Positions 41,131 to 54,590 of a stretch of 64,000 bases of DNA are shown here, one piece after another. The stretch lies in assembly GCA_015055515.1 (NCBI GenBank), contig SVIC01000004.1:1-64000 (forward strand), written 5' to 3'. Under the pieces are notes generated by a model. It saw only the letters and a program-made list of their open reading frames with translations, was not told the origin of the DNA and made no database searches. The stretch comes from Clostridiales bacterium (GTDB lineage: Bacteria > Bacillota > Clostridia > Christensenellales > UBA1242). Numbering within the stretch: the first letter of the stretch is position 1; every line of letters begins with the position of its first letter. The translations under genes and the position numbers were made by a program.

Positions 41131-41502
41131 TCACTCTATTTCACTTTTATGTTTTTCTAAGAATTTTTGATAATAATTTTCGCCTTCTTCGTAAGTCTGT
41201 ATTACATACTCAGAACTTACCCTATACCATGAGGATTTATCCTTTGTTATTTCTTTCAATACTCTTTTACATTCTTTGGGATAAAGGGAAATCAATACCC
41301 CTGCCACATGATATCTTACGAAATCATTTTCATCTTCTAATAATGGAAGCAGTAAAATATGATTATTTAACAATATTTCTTTTGTTTTTTTATCCAGTTT
41401 TGCTTCATATTTATTTGATGCCCGATAATCATCTTTATTATAAAGCATATCATGCTTTAACCAACATAGATTTTTTATCTCTTCTATTAAACTTTCTTTC
41501 AT
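41131..41502 (-). CDS. HEAT-like repeat protein
   Basis: 'DENDFVRYHVAGVLISLYPKECKRVLKEITK' resembles short HEAT-like proteins. Confidence 0.5.
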   Translation of the reverse strand: MKESLIEEIKNLCWLKHDMLYNKDDYRASNKYEAKLDKKTKEILLNNHILLLPLLEDENDFVRYHVAGVLISLYPKECKRVLKEITKDKSSWYRVSSEYVIQTYEEGENYYQKFLEKHKSEIE

Positions 41503-41775
41503 ATTTTCCCCTTTGTGTTAAGATTTTTTATATGAAACCAATTTCATTTTAATAATTATAAGTATTGATTATGGTAAAAATACTTTTACACCCAATTTCC
41601 TTTTCAACGCCTCAAATGATTTGTATCCTGTGCCCTTTGATACCTTTGTTCCTGTTTTTGCTAATGCAGTGAAAATCTTTGACCTAACACAATAAAATAT
41701 TAATTAAAAAATTTTTAGTAAAGTGTTGACAACCGCCTTTTTTTGATATATACTAATGAACGTTCAATTAAATAT

Positions 41776-41851
41776 GCTTCCTTAGCTCAGTTGGTAGAGC
41801 AACTGACTCTTAATCAGTGGGTCCAGGGTTCGAGTCCCCGAGGGAGCACCA
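41776..41851 (+). tRNA. tRNA-Lys (anticodon CTT)
   Basis: GCTTCCT/AGGGAGC acceptor, anticodon arm ACTGA-CTCTTAA-TCAGT, GGTTCGAGTCC T-arm, encoded CCA, terminator after. Confidence 0.95.
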
Positions 41852-41918
41852 AGCATAGCAGGTTTTTCCTGCTTTTTTATTTCTATAAAAAAATCCTTAT
41901 TATCAAGATAGGATTTTT

Positions 41919-43469
41919 TTAATTTATTGGATTACTAGTCGCTACTATTACTTGATAAGGTTTCAATGCGTCGGACAGTGGCATATTACTATACTCTACA
42001 TCAGTTTTCTTGACTGGATATGCCTCGTTGCTTAAATTTGCTACAATCCATATTTTCTTGTTATTACAGTCTATCTTATATCCTACTATATCTTTTTCAG
42101 TATAGAATGTATATTTACCTTGACTTATCACACCATCCATTTTCTTTCGCAACTTAATTATTTTCTTGTATTGTGATAGCATACTATTTGCATCTTTTTC
42201 TTGTATTTTTACATTGCAATTCTTATAATCCCCTACTTTTGCTACCGGTGCATATCCACCGAAGCCTCCGTATATACTATTATCCCACTGCATAGTAGAC
42301 CTAGCATTGTCTCTAGAATACATTTTTAGGTGATTGAATGTTTGATCTACATCTGTGGATTTTTTTAATAGGTTTCTTGCCTCCACATCTTGAAATTCAT
42401 CGATTGATTTCCAATGGTAATTCTCCATCCCAATTTCCTCACCATTATATATCATGACATTGCCCTTTAACATATACATAAGAGTTGCTAGACATATCTG
42501 TGCGTTCACTGGATCCGTTTCCCCGCTAATCCTACTTAATAATCTTGGATAATCATGGTTCATCCAGAATAGCATTGCCTTGCCATCTATCGAATTTTTA
42601 TTCCTTAGAACATCTCGTAGTTTGTCTTTATTTATCTTGTTGTGCTCATCAAATACACCTAATTGTTCGAATGTAAATACAGCATTTAATTCATTATTAA
42701 GGTATTGCACTATGTCTTCTTCCGTAGGATCGCCACCTAGTTCACCCATAGTCACTACTTTATTAGCATGAAATATTCTGTGAAAGTATTGTAAATATTT
42801 GTGTGTCTTTGGCATGTTAGAGAAATGCTTGTATTGTGGAATAAGATAATCGTTACCAAAATTATCTTTGCCCAGATGAGATATTGCATCCAGCCTAAAC
42901 CCATCTACACCCAGATCACAATAGTACTGTATTACTCTACCCATCTCATTTAATACTTTCGAATTTTCAAAATTAAGATCGGGCATCTTTTCTGAAAATA
43001 AATGTAGATAATATTGACCCCTCTCTTCACAGAACTTCCAAGCTGGACCATGGAAGAAAGATTGCCAATCATTCGGAGGACACATTACACCATCTACCAC
43101 ATTACCATCACGCCATATATAATAATCGGTATATGGCTCAATTCTCTTTATACTCTTTCTGAACCACTCATGTTCATCAGATGTATGGTTCATAACCAGA
43201 TCTACAACGACCTTTATATTATATTCATGGCTTACCTTTATTAGCATCTTCAGGTCATCATTGTCTCCAAATATTTGGTCCACTTTGCAATAATCACTAA
43301 TATCATATCCATTATCATCCATTGGAGACTGGTAAAAAGGTGTGATCCATATATAATCTACACCCAGTGATGAGATGTATGGTATTTTTTCTATAATACC
43401 GGCTATATCCCCCACACCATCATTGTTACTATCTCGAAAAGTCCTAATATAAATCTGATATCCTATCAT
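41919..43469 (-). CDS. GH13 alpha-amylase family glycosidase (oligo-1,6-glucosidase-like)
   Basis: 'YQIYIRTFRDSNNDGVGDIAGI', 'VVVDLVMNHTS', 'GVDGFRLDAISH', 'MGELGG', 'FWMNHDYPR'. Confidence 0.9.
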   Translation of the reverse strand: MIGYQIYIRTFRDSNNDGVGDIAGIIEKIPYISSLGVDYIWITPFYQSPMDDNGYDISDYCKVDQIFGDNDDLKMLIKVSHEYNIKVVVDLVMNHTSDEHEWFRKSIKRIEPYTDYYIWRDGNVVDGVMCPPNDWQSFFHGPAWKFCEERGQYYLHLFSEKMPDLNFENSKVLNEMGRVIQYYCDLGVDGFRLDAISHLGKDNFGNDYLIPQYKHFSNMPKTHKYLQYFHRIFHANKVVTMGELGGDPTEEDIVQYLNNELNAVFTFEQLGVFDEHNKINKDKLRDVLRNKNSIDGKAMLFWMNHDYPRLLSRISGETDPVNAQICLATLMYMLKGNVMIYNGEEIGMENYHWKSIDEFQDVEARNLLKKSTDVDQTFNHLKMYSRDNARSTMQWDNSIYGGFGGYAPVAKVGDYKNCNVKIQEKDANSMLSQYKKIIKLRKKMDGVISQGKYTFYTEKDIVGYKIDCNNKKIWIVANLSNEAYPVKKTDVEYSNMPLSDALKPYQVIVATSNPIN

Positions 43470-43568
43470 TTTGTCACCATTATATAATTTTTCCTATAAT
43501 ACCCCTAAAAACATATTTTTCAAAATGTTTTTTTGTTTTATAAAAAATATAACGACTATTATCTGTCG

Positions 43569-43883
43569 TTATATCCTTGTATTTCTCATTATATCGCATA
43601 TTAATGTGTAGTTATCATCCGCTGCACACTTGTTCCTCTTCTCCATTCCGCAAGATCTACACTTGTGTCTAATGATATACCCCTTATTAGCATGATAGTC
43701 TATGCCTATGGGCACCATCAATCCCTTGCAGTCATTGGCCCTGTCGCCTGGATCTATATCTACATGTATACTGCATAGACAATATGGACAGTGATTTCTG
43801 CTAGTGTAACCTAGTGGTCGAACTTCCTTGCCACAATTCTGACACACGAACCCGCTATCTAATTTCTTAAAACTCATCGCCAT
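43569..43883 (-). CDS. RNHCP domain protein
   Basis: 'RNHCPYCLCSIHVDIDPGDRANDCKGLMVPIG' with CxxC pairs. Confidence 0.8.
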   Translation of the reverse strand: MAMSFKKLDSGFVCQNCGKEVRPLGYTSRNHCPYCLCSIHVDIDPGDRANDCKGLMVPIGIDYHANKGYIIRHKCRSCGMEKRNKCAADDNYTLICDIMRNTRI

Positions 43884-44652
43884 CCACCCCTTTTGCAGTA
43901 TTCATAGACCTTAATCCCTTGAATGTAGCGATACATTGCATACGGAAATTGTTATATTCTTGGTTGTTATTAAAACTATATGGCTCTGCCACACCTCTAG
44001 CATATATCATGTGGTCAAGCAATTCTATATCTATTGCGTGCAACATCATATATACACGCTTAGTGAATGTGATGTCATCGATACTTGGAGTACTAATGCC
44101 AGACGGATGATTGTGTGCTAGCACCACCTTCTTTGCATTGTATTTCTTAATCACAGATATTAATTTGTCCGAACTAATACCTACATAATCACTATTGCCG
44201 TTAGACAATACTTCACGACCAATATATGTGTCGTTGCTAGCAATCATTAACACCACTAAGTTCTCATGACCTAGCGATGTCAAAAGTGGCTCTATCATAG
44301 CCTTCGCCTCATCTAGCTTCTGTATCACTATCTTGCCAGAGCCAGCATTCTTCACATATATGTCTAAAAACTCAGGAATGCATTTCAAATAAGATGCTAC
44401 CACCTCGCCTACACCATTGACATCCTTCAATACATCGTATGGTGCCTCCATTACATTATTGATACTACCAAATGTATTAATTAGCCTATGTGCCAATTCA
44501 TTGGTATCCTTTCTTGCCACTACAAAAGACAGCAAAAGTTCCAGTATCTCATGTTGCTGAAAACTGGCCAATCCATTGCTATGAAATCGTTCTCTTAATC
44601 TTTTTCTGTGACCCGCATGGCTGTGCTTCGCGGTCTTTTTCTTTTGTGTCAT
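43867..44652 (-). CDS. radC: RadC-family JAB-domain protein
   Basis: 'LAHNHPSGISTPSIDDITFTKRV' JAMM motif. Confidence 0.9.
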   Translation of the reverse strand: MTQKKKTAKHSHAGHRKRLRERFHSNGLASFQQHEILELLLSFVVARKDTNELAHRLINTFGSINNVMEAPYDVLKDVNGVGEVVASYLKCIPEFLDIYVKNAGSGKIVIQKLDEAKAMIEPLLTSLGHENLVVLMIASNDTYIGREVLSNGNSDYVGISSDKLISVIKKYNAKKVVLAHNHPSGISTPSIDDITFTKRVYMMLHAIDIELLDHMIYARGVAEPYSFNNNQEYNNFRMQCIATFKGLRSMNTAKGVDGDEF

Positions 44653-44784
44653 TATACTCTCAATAATTTTCGTATAGCATATTTTACATCATCTCACATC
44701 ATTTGTCAATCATATGTTCTAGAGGTAAAATAATACACAGATTTGAAAAAAGAGTGAGCATTGAAACAAGCACACTCTTTATTA

Positions 44785-47328
44785 TTATTCTGTAACTACA
44801 TTGCTATCATTTGTATCCGCAAATTCTGTATTTGATACTTCATTGGCTGGTACTTCTTCTTCCTCTGGCTCATGTGGTACAACAGCAATTGCCACCACCT
44901 TGGTATTACCTTTTACCTTCATCAATCTTACACCCTTAGTATTTCTACCTATTGTGTTGATCTCGCTTGCTTTTAGCCTTATCACTTGACCATCATCACA
45001 TATTAGGATTAAGTCGTTATCATCAGATATCTGCTTCAGACTAACTAGTCTACCTGTCTGATCATTGAATACACCTGCCATAACTCCTAAACCATATCTG
45101 CCTTGTAGCCTGTATTCTTCTTGTCTGCTACGCTTGCCATAACCATTCTCGGTCACTGTAATTATATCATGACTAGGATCTATCAAGACAATGTCTACTA
45201 GGTAGTCATCATCACGCAACTTCATACCACGTACACCTATTGCGTCTCTGCCCACTAGCCTTATATCCGACTCTTTGAATCTAATACACTTGCCGTTGTT
45301 GCTAGCAAGGATAATCTCATCATCTTCGCTAGTTACATATACGCCTATCAACGCATCATCCTCAGATAGCCTTATAGCCAACTTTCCACCCTTTCTAATA
45401 CTGTCGAATTCGGATATCTTAGTCTTCTTAATAAGACCATTCTTAGTACACATTAGTAAGTTCTTGCCTTCTCTATCCTCTTCCTTCACTGGAATAATAG
45501 TGGTTATTCTCTCGCCTTGGTCTACCTGCAATATATTCACTATTGCTCTGCCCTTAGATTGCTTCTGAGCCTCTGGCACCTCATATGACTTAATTGTATA
45601 TACCTTGCCCTTGTCACTGAAGCAGAACAGATCATCATGAGTGTTGGTCATGAATATGTTGTCCACCCAGTCCTCTTCCTTGGTCTTGTGACTGCTTACA
45701 CCCATTCCACCACGGTGCTGAGCCTTGTACTCACTCATAGCCATACGCTTGATATATCCGCCGTGAGTAAGAGTAATTATCACATCCTCCTTCTCTATTA
45801 GATCTGCTATGTCTATGTCACTGTAATCGTAAGAAATCTGAGACTTTCTAGGTACACCATATTTTGCCTTGATGTCTAATAAATCTTGCTTGATTATAGC
45901 CAGTACTTTCTCATCACTCTCTAGTATACTTCTTAACTCTCTAATAAGTTCTTGTGTTTCTTGTAACTCTGCCTTTAACTTCTCTACCTCAAGGCCTGTT
46001 AACTTCTGCAATCTCATATCTAGGATTGCTTGAGCCTGCTTCTCAGATAGTTCGAATAGTTTTGTCAATCTCTCAATAGCATCGTTCTTGTCCTCAGATA
46101 TCTTGATCTGCTTGATCACTTCATCGATATTAGCCTGAGCAATAACAAGACCAGCGAGGATATGCTCTTTCTGCTCTGCCTTGTCTAGATCGAACTTCGT
46201 TCTACGTATAATTATCTCTTTCTGGAACTCTAAGAAATGATGGATTATCTCTTGCAAATTACATATCTTAGGCGCACCATTCACCAGCGCAAGCATTATG
46301 ATACCAAAACTTATCTGCAACTGAGTGTGCTTGTATAGAGAATTTAATACAACTTGGGCATTAGCATCACGCTTAATGTCCACAACAATTCTCATACCCT
46401 CTCTGTCACTCTCTTCCTTGATGTCGGATATACCTTCTATCTTCTTGTTCTTTACAAGGTCTGCCATCTGCATTATCAATTTTGCCTTGTTCACTTGGTA
46501 TGGTATCTCTGTGATGACTATTCTAGATCTAGTTCCGTTATTGTACTCCTCTATCTCTGCCTTTGCTCTGATATAGCAAGTACCTCTACCTGTTCTGTAT
46601 GCATCCTTAACACCCTTTATACCCAAGATATAGCCCTTGGTTGGAAAATCTGGTGCAGGAATGTACTTCATCAGTTCTTCAATATCAATATCTTTGTTGT
46701 CAATCATAGCGACAACACCATCACACACCTCAGATAGATTGTGTGGTGGGATATTAGTAGCCATACCTACAGCAATTCCATCCGATCCATTCACTAGTAG
46801 ATTAGGAAATCTAGCAGGAAGAACAACCGGTTGTTGTAGTGTATCATCGAAGTTAGGGTAGAAATCTACAGTCTCTTTGTCAATGGTATTTAACATCTCT
46901 GCAGATATCTTACTTAGTCTAGCCTCGGTGTAACGCATTGCAGCAGCACTGTCTCCATCCACCGATCCGAAGTTACCATGACCCTCTACTAGCGGACTAT
47001 TGATAGTAAAGTCTTGAGCCAGTCTTACCAATGCATCGTATATGGCAGCATCACCATGAGGGTGATATTTACCCATAACATCACCGACAATACGCGCACA
47101 CTTCTTAAAAGGCTTGTCGTTAAATAAATTCAACTCTCCGCCCATTGTGTATAATATACGCCTATGCACTGGCTTCAATCCATCCCTCACATCTGGAATA
47201 GCACGAGATACGTTTACCGCCATAGCATATGCGATAAATGATTTCTCTAACTCATCCTTTACCTTTACTTCTAGGATTTTGCCAGTATTGTTCTTCTCTA
47301 TAATCTGATCAATTTCATTTCTGTCCAT
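44785..47328 (-). CDS. gyrA: DNA gyrase subunit A
   Basis: '[20 protein letters not shown]', '[18 protein letters not shown]', C-terminal beta-pinwheel repeats. Confidence 0.97.
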   Translation of the reverse strand: MDRNEIDQIIEKNNTGKILEVKVKDELEKSFIAYAMAVNVSRAIPDVRDGLKPVHRRILYTMGGELNLFNDKPFKKCARIVGDVMGKYHPHGDAAIYDALVRLAQDFTINSPLVEGHGNFGSVDGDSAAAMRYTEARLSKISAEMLNTIDKETVDFYPNFDDTLQQPVVLPARFPNLLVNGSDGIAVGMATNIPPHNLSEVCDGVVAMIDNKDIDIEELMKYIPAPDFPTKGYILGIKGVKDAYRTGRGTCYIRAKAEIEEYNNGTRSRIVITEIPYQVNKAKLIMQMADLVKNKKIEGISDIKEESDREGMRIVVDIKRDANAQVVLNSLYKHTQLQISFGIIMLALVNGAPKICNLQEIIHHFLEFQKEIIIRRTKFDLDKAEQKEHILAGLVIAQANIDEVIKQIKISEDKNDAIERLTKLFELSEKQAQAILDMRLQKLTGLEVEKLKAELQETQELIRELRSILESDEKVLAIIKQDLLDIKAKYGVPRKSQISYDYSDIDIADLIEKEDVIITLTHGGYIKRMAMSEYKAQHRGGMGVSSHKTKEEDWVDNIFMTNTHDDLFCFSDKGKVYTIKSYEVPEAQKQSKGRAIVNILQVDQGERITTIIPVKEEDREGKNLLMCTKNGLIKKTKISEFDSIRKGGKLAIRLSEDDALIGVYVTSEDDEIILASNNGKCIRFKESDIRLVGRDAIGVRGMKLRDDDYLVDIVLIDPSHDIITVTENGYGKRSRQEEYRLQGRYGLGVMAGVFNDQTGRLVSLKQISDDNDLILICDDGQVIRLKASEINTIGRNTKGVRLMKVKGNTKVVAIAVVPHEPEEEEVPANEVSNTEFADTNDSNVVTE

Positions 47329-47497
47329 ATTTATCTCTCTGTTTAATATTTTACTTGGCAGAACTGCCATCATTAATACTTCGTATTAAAATTATAATTA
47401 ATTTTTTTGTGTCTTTTTGTTATGGATGATTTATACCCAGCATAACTGCCTGAAAACTTTTTTTCATCCTATGTTGCTTTAGCGAAGATGTACATAC

Positions 47498-47543
47498 TTT
47501 TTGACTTGGAGTGCTATGCACGACGGATAAAATCTATTATATT
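47498..47543 (+). repeat. 46-bp hairpin repeat B, copy 1
   Basis: TTTTTGACTTGGAGTGCTATGCACGACGGATAAAATCTATTATATT. Confidence 0.85.
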
Positions 47544-47658
47544 CGAATCATTTAATTCAATAATCTTTCCGCCTACATATTCCATTATGAGCCTATTTGC
47601 CTACAACCCTTACTGCACTAGTTACATCCGCTTTATCTATAGCGAGAATATAAATAGA

Positions 47659-47704
47659 TTTTTGACTTGGAGTGCTTTGCACGACGGATAAAATCTATTA
47701 TATT
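47659..47704 (+). repeat. 46-bp hairpin repeat B, copy 2
   Basis: One mismatch to copy 1, in the hairpin loop; ATAGATTTT/AAAATCTAT encloses GTGC-TTT-GCAC. Confidence 0.85.
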
Positions 47705-47711
47705 AGCACCC

Positions 47712-49646
<1,935 letters not shown>

Positions 49647-49988
49647 TCACCTTAAATAGTAATGTCTTTTTTGAATTTTCTACGCGTATATTATACACTA
49701 ATATTTATTTTAATTCAACTATTTGAGACACTTTCTTAATATTATTTTACACAAGTTTTTTATCGAAAATTGTGAGAACGAGGATTTATGCACCCATTTT
49801 GAGCCTCATATGATAGGTCTGTTTTGACTTGTTCTTTTTTAAGATGTGTTCATTTCGGCTTTAACGCCACAAAATGCGATTAATTTTTTATACAATTTAT
49901 TTGATATAATACACTATATTTGGTATAATATATGTGTGGTGTAATCTTCAATATTTTGCCACACTTGTATACTATTAACTTAGGAGAA

Positions 49989-51080
49989 ATGCCTATGTAT
50001 ATCAAATCAATCGAACTTAATAATTTCCGCAATTACGACAACGAGATTATATATCTAGACAAGGGATTGAATGTCATTGTAGGAGATAATGCACAAGGCA
50101 AGACCAACTTGCTGGAGAGTGTGTATCTTAGCAGTATTGGCAAGAGTCCTAGGACCAGCAAAGAGAAGGAATTAATTAAGTGGAATTCTACTTTTGCTAA
50201 GATCACCATAGAGTATGTTAAGACTATGACCAATCACAAGAAATTAGAAATATACCTGTCTAATTCTCAGAACAAATCCATTAAGATCAATGGATATTAT
50301 CTTAAAAAAATTAGCCAGCTTCTTGGTGAAATATATACAGTATACTTCAGTCCAGATGAGTTAAATATAGTGAAATCAGGACCTAATGAGAGAAGAAAAT
50401 TCATAGACATAGCAATATCCCAATTCGACAAAAATTATTTTTATAATCTGAATAAGTATTATGAGATATTAGAGCAGAGGAACAAACTTCTGAAATCGGG
50501 CAGTTCTGCCAAGACCATTGCCGATACACTATGTATTTGGGACGAGCAACTTGCTACATTTGGCTCGAAGATCATATATACAAGGCTTGGATTTTGTAAT
50601 ATCCTATCTTCTATTGCCAAGGATATCCATAGTGAACTAACCGATGGCAAGGAGAATTTTAGAATAGAGTATGTAGGAATACACTCTACCGATGTGAAAG
50701 ATATAGAGAAGAAATTATTAGAGGCACTATCCGATTGCCGAGACAAAGATATAGCACTTGGTTATACCAATGTAGGACCACAGAGAGATGATATCAAGTT
50801 AATTGTGAATGAGATTGATATAAGGTCTTTTGGAAGTCAAGGCCAACAGAGAACGGTTGCACTGTCTTTGAAGATTGCCGAGATGGAAGTAATTACCAAT
50901 GAGACACACGACACCCCAATACTACTACTAGACGATGTACTTAGCGAACTAGATGAGAATAGGCAGAATAAGTTAATTAAGAAGATATCCTCGTACCAGA
51001 CTATCCTTACGACAACCCAGTATAATCTTAATTCTCCTAGCCATATTATATACATCAATTCCGGCAAACAGCAAAATTAA
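49989..51080 (+). CDS. recF: DNA replication and repair protein RecF
   Basis: 'LNNFRNYDNEIIYLDKGLNVIVGDNAQGKTNLLESVY', 'GPQRDDI', 'ILLLDDVLSELD'. Confidence 0.95.
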   Translation: MPMYIKSIELNNFRNYDNEIIYLDKGLNVIVGDNAQGKTNLLESVYLSSIGKSPRTSKEKELIKWNSTFAKITIEYVKTMTNHKKLEIYLSNSQNKSIKINGYYLKKISQLLGEIYTVYFSPDELNIVKSGPNERRKFIDIAISQFDKNYFYNLNKYYEILEQRNKLLKSGSSAKTIADTLCIWDEQLATFGSKIIYTRLGFCNILSSIAKDIHSELTDGKENFRIEYVGIHSTDVKDIEKKLLEALSDCRDKDIALGYTNVGPQRDDIKLIVNEIDIRSFGSQGQQRTVALSLKIAEMEVITNETHDTPILLLDDVLSELDENRQNKLIKKISSYQTILTTTQYNLNSPSHIIYINSGKQQN

Positions 51081-51220
51081 TAAATACGCCTAAATTAAGC
51101 CATAATTTATGTCAAGATTTTTATGATTTATCCCCATATATATCATAATTCCTTGACATTTTTTTTTATATTTTGTATACTAGAATTGTTATAAAAATCT
51201 ATGCGTAAAAAGGAGGCAGA

Positions 51221-52561
51221 ATGAATATAAATTCTATATGGAATGAGGCTGTCAATAGCCTAAAAAATCAAGTGTCTTCTGTATCGTATGATTTGTGGAT
51301 CAAGTCCTTGGAGCCTATAGATGTGATAGAGGGTGTATTATACTTATCTACGACTAGCACGAATGCAAAAGAGAGAGTTCTTAGATTGCATGCCGATCAG
51401 ATCAAGGATACCATTCATGCAATAACCGATGATATCAAGGATTTTGTCGTGCTTGCACCATACGAGAAGGAAGAGTATTTTGAGAAGTTAAGAAAAGAGC
51501 AAGAGGCATTAATTGCTCAATCTAAGAAGCTATACAATTTCAATAAGAAATTCACCTTCGATAACTTTGTCGTAGGTAATAGCAACAAGTATGTATTTGC
51601 CGCAGCTGTAGGTGTGGCAGAACATCCAGGCAAGATGAACCCACTATTTATCTATGGTGGAACGGGTCTGGGCAAGACTCACTTGCTTCACGCTATAGGC
51701 AATTATTTAGAGGAGCATAACCCCGAACTTAATGTGCTATACGTGACTTGTGAGAAGTTTGTAAATGATTATATTGAGAGCATGAAGAATGGCGGAAATC
51801 ATTATAATAGCAATTTCCGTGACAAGTATCGTAATGTTGATGTTTTAATGGTAGATGATATTCAGATAATATCCAAGCATACAGGAACACAAGAAGAGTT
51901 CTTTAATACATTCAACGACTTGTATCAGAACAATAAGCAAATTATAATTGTATCGGATAGACCACCTAAGGAGATCCCTACCCTACAAGAGAGATTGGTA
52001 TCTAGATTTAGTATGGGCTTTACCCAAGATATTCAGAGCCCAGACTTCGAGACTAAGGTAGCGATACTGCAGAAGAAGGCTGAGATAGAGAAATATGTGG
52101 TAGGCAACGAAGTAATTAATTATATCGCAGAGAATTTCGACACCAACATAAGAGAGTTGGAAGGAATACTTATTAAGGTACACTTCTATGCTTGCTTGCA
52201 TATGAAGGATGTAGCCGATTTAGACGATGTAGCCGAGGCATTGAAGGACCACGTTACATCTACTAAGCAGAATTTAACCAGTGACCGTATTATAGACTGT
52301 GTATGCAAGTATTATAACGTTGCTCGTATTGATTTGCTTGGCAAGAAGAAGAATAAGGAAGTAGTAGAGCCAAGGCAGATAGCAATGTATATAATCCTTG
52401 AGATGTTGGCATTACCACTTACTAGTGTAGGCCAGATATTTGGTGGCAAGGACCACACGACAGTCATTCACGCTAGAGAGAAGGTAGCAGATTTGATCAA
52501 GAACAATAACCGTGTAAAGATAGCGGTAGATGATATCAAGAGTATGGCATCCAGACAATAG
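51221..52561 (+). CDS. dnaA: Chromosomal replication initiator protein DnaA
   Basis: 'NPLFIYGGTGLGKTHLLHAIGN', 'DVLMVDDIQ', C-terminal 'VGQIFGGKDHTTVIHAREKV'. Confidence 0.98.
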   Translation: MNINSIWNEAVNSLKNQVSSVSYDLWIKSLEPIDVIEGVLYLSTTSTNAKERVLRLHADQIKDTIHAITDDIKDFVVLAPYEKEEYFEKLRKEQEALIAQSKKLYNFNKKFTFDNFVVGNSNKYVFAAAVGVAEHPGKMNPLFIYGGTGLGKTHLLHAIGNYLEEHNPELNVLYVTCEKFVNDYIESMKNGGNHYNSNFRDKYRNVDVLMVDDIQIISKHTGTQEEFFNTFNDLYQNNKQIIIVSDRPPKEIPTLQERLVSRFSMGFTQDIQSPDFETKVAILQKKAEIEKYVVGNEVINYIAENFDTNIRELEGILIKVHFYACLHMKDVADLDDVAEALKDHVTSTKQNLTSDRIIDCVCKYYNVARIDLLGKKKNKEVVEPRQIAMYIILEMLALPLTSVGQIFGGKDHTTVIHAREKVADLIKNNNRVKIAVDDIKSMASRQ

Positions 52562-52810
52562 CATTGGGGATAACTTTTGGTATGTATGTGTATAATTTGT
52601 GGTGATTTGTGGATAGTTTGCCCACCTTTTCCACCGAGTTATCAACATAACAAAAATCAATATTTTGTGGCATACCCCACGAAAATTGATGTGTGCAAGT
52701 ACTATATTTTGTGGTAAATGCGAGTTATTCACATTTCCACAGAGCATATTATTATAAATATTATTGTAAAAAAATTTTTAATATATAAGTTTTAAGGAGA
52801 ACGCGCGAAG
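52562..52810. promoter_or_regulatory. dnaA-dnaN intergenic with DnaA-box-like sites (candidate oriC component)
   Basis: TGTGGATAG (52608), TTATCAACA (52639), TTATTCACA (52725) plus repeated TTTGTGG; AT-rich before dnaN. Confidence 0.5.
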
Positions 52811-53914
52811 ATGAAAATAGTATGTGATGGATTAGATCTATCAGATGCTGTCATCAAAGTAAGCAAAGCGATAAGTAATAAAAATGTTAATCCTATATTA
52901 GAGGGAATTAAGATTAGTACAGACGAAGATTATTTGATATTGACAGCGACAGATCTAGAATTAACAATAGAGAACAAAATAAGAGCAGATGTAAAAATTG
53001 ATGGCGATATGGTAGTCCCTGGTAAATTCTTTGGGGAATACATTAAGAAGTTAAACAATGAGAAGATTGAGTTAACAACAGATGACAGTAATAACCTTAG
53101 CATTAGATACGCCGATAGTTTTGGCAAAATACAATGCTATGATGCAAAAGAATATCCTATAACACAGAAGATTGATTTCGAGAATAGTTTTGAGATTAGT
53201 CAGAAGGATTTGAAAGATCTTATAACAAAAACAGTCTACGCAGTATCAGTAGACGAGACCAGACCAATACTAAAGGGTGTGAAGCTAGAGGTAGAGGATG
53301 GCAATGTGACAGCGATAGCATTAGATGGATTTAGATTGTCTAAGACTAGCAAAGTAATCCACAATGCAACAAATAATGTGAATATAATAGTTCCAGCAAA
53401 GAGTTTGAAAGAGATTTCTAACTTACTTAGTGACAGCGATGATAATGTAAAAATAAGTATTCAGAAGAATTATCTGATGGTAGAATTGCAGAATACAAAG
53501 ATTTCTACAAGATTACTTGATGGCGAGTTTATTAATTATAAGCAAATAATTCCTACTGCATATACAACAACAGTGATTATTAACAAAGCACAATTAGAGA
53601 ACTCTATTGACAAAGCAATGTTATTCAGTAGAGTAGATAAGAATAACTTAGTGAAGTTCGATATCACTGAGAAGTTAATGTTGATTGCTAGCCATAGCGA
53701 GATTGGTGAGAACAAAGATAATATATCAATCCACTTGAATGGTAAAGAATTAACAATAGCGTTCAATGCTAGATACTTCAGTGAAGCACTTAGAGTTATT
53801 GATGATGAGTATATTAAGCTTAACTTCAATTCATCTATCTCCCCTTGTGTAATTACAGCAAGTGATAACGAATCATTTACTAATCTTATTCTACCTGTTA
53901 GAATTAGTAATTAA
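52811..53914 (+). CDS. dnaN: DNA polymerase III beta sliding clamp
   Basis: Position after dnaA; 'GKFFGEYIKKL', 'TRPILKGVKLEV', C-terminal '...LILPVRIS'. Confidence 0.95.
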   Translation: MKIVCDGLDLSDAVIKVSKAISNKNVNPILEGIKISTDEDYLILTATDLELTIENKIRADVKIDGDMVVPGKFFGEYIKKLNNEKIELTTDDSNNLSIRYADSFGKIQCYDAKEYPITQKIDFENSFEISQKDLKDLITKTVYAVSVDETRPILKGVKLEVEDGNVTAIALDGFRLSKTSKVIHNATNNVNIIVPAKSLKEISNLLSDSDDNVKISIQKNYLMVELQNTKISTRLLDGEFINYKQIIPTAYTTTVIINKAQLENSIDKAMLFSRVDKNNLVKFDITEKLMLIASHSEIGENKDNISIHLNGKELTIAFNARYFSEALRVIDDEYIKLNFNSSISPCVITASDNESFTNLILPVRISN

Positions 53915-54395
53915 TTATATTAGTTCCAGATTTCATATCTGGAATTTTTTTTATCCACTCCCCTGCTAAATAAATTAATCAAAATATGTCATAAATATTT
54001 TTGTCAGTAATATTTGAAATTATTTTAACACCCCATCTAGAATAATTATAGACAACATATATTCTTGCCTGTGTTTTTTACTAATCCACAAATAACCTTA
54101 AATTGTGAATAACTAATCCAAACTTTGTTTAGTGGTTATTTAATACTTTTCTAAAAACGAAATTCTGTAAATTATTATCTGTCATCGTATAAGACAATTA
54201 TTTTTCAATAGAGTACTTTTGTTTAATTTTGTGTTTAAGCAAATTTATCAAATTATTAATTTTGGCTAACATTGATTGCTAGATGTTTTTTTATTTATCC
54301 TGTAGTCATGCTAATCATACTTATCTTGCAAAGTCTATTTAATATTTTTTAACTGCAACAGAATAGCACTATCCTCATATTCAAAAAAAAGTAAT

Positions 54396-54590
54396 CACAC
54401 ATATACGCCCGCACACGCCTATCGCATATATAGGCGTACGTGCATCTATCATACACACACCCGCCTATACGCCTGCATGTACCTATGCCCATGCGCATGT
54501 ACACACATACACACACGTATACACACATGATCGCGTGCATGCACACTTACGCATGTACGCACATACACGTACGCACGCGTGAGAGAGGTG
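54396..54590. other. Alternating purine/pyrimidine tract (Z-DNA-prone)
   Basis: About 195 bp of mostly alternating CA/TG/CG/TA steps (e.g. tgcccatgcgcatgtacacacatacacacacgtatacacacatgatcgcgtgcatgcac) in otherwise very AT-rich DNA. Confidence 0.8.

Noticed and set aside
54349-54546. 65-aa minus-strand ORF rich in Cys/Tyr/Met/Val
   Set aside because: Produced by the alternating CA/TG tract; no RBS and low-complexity composition.
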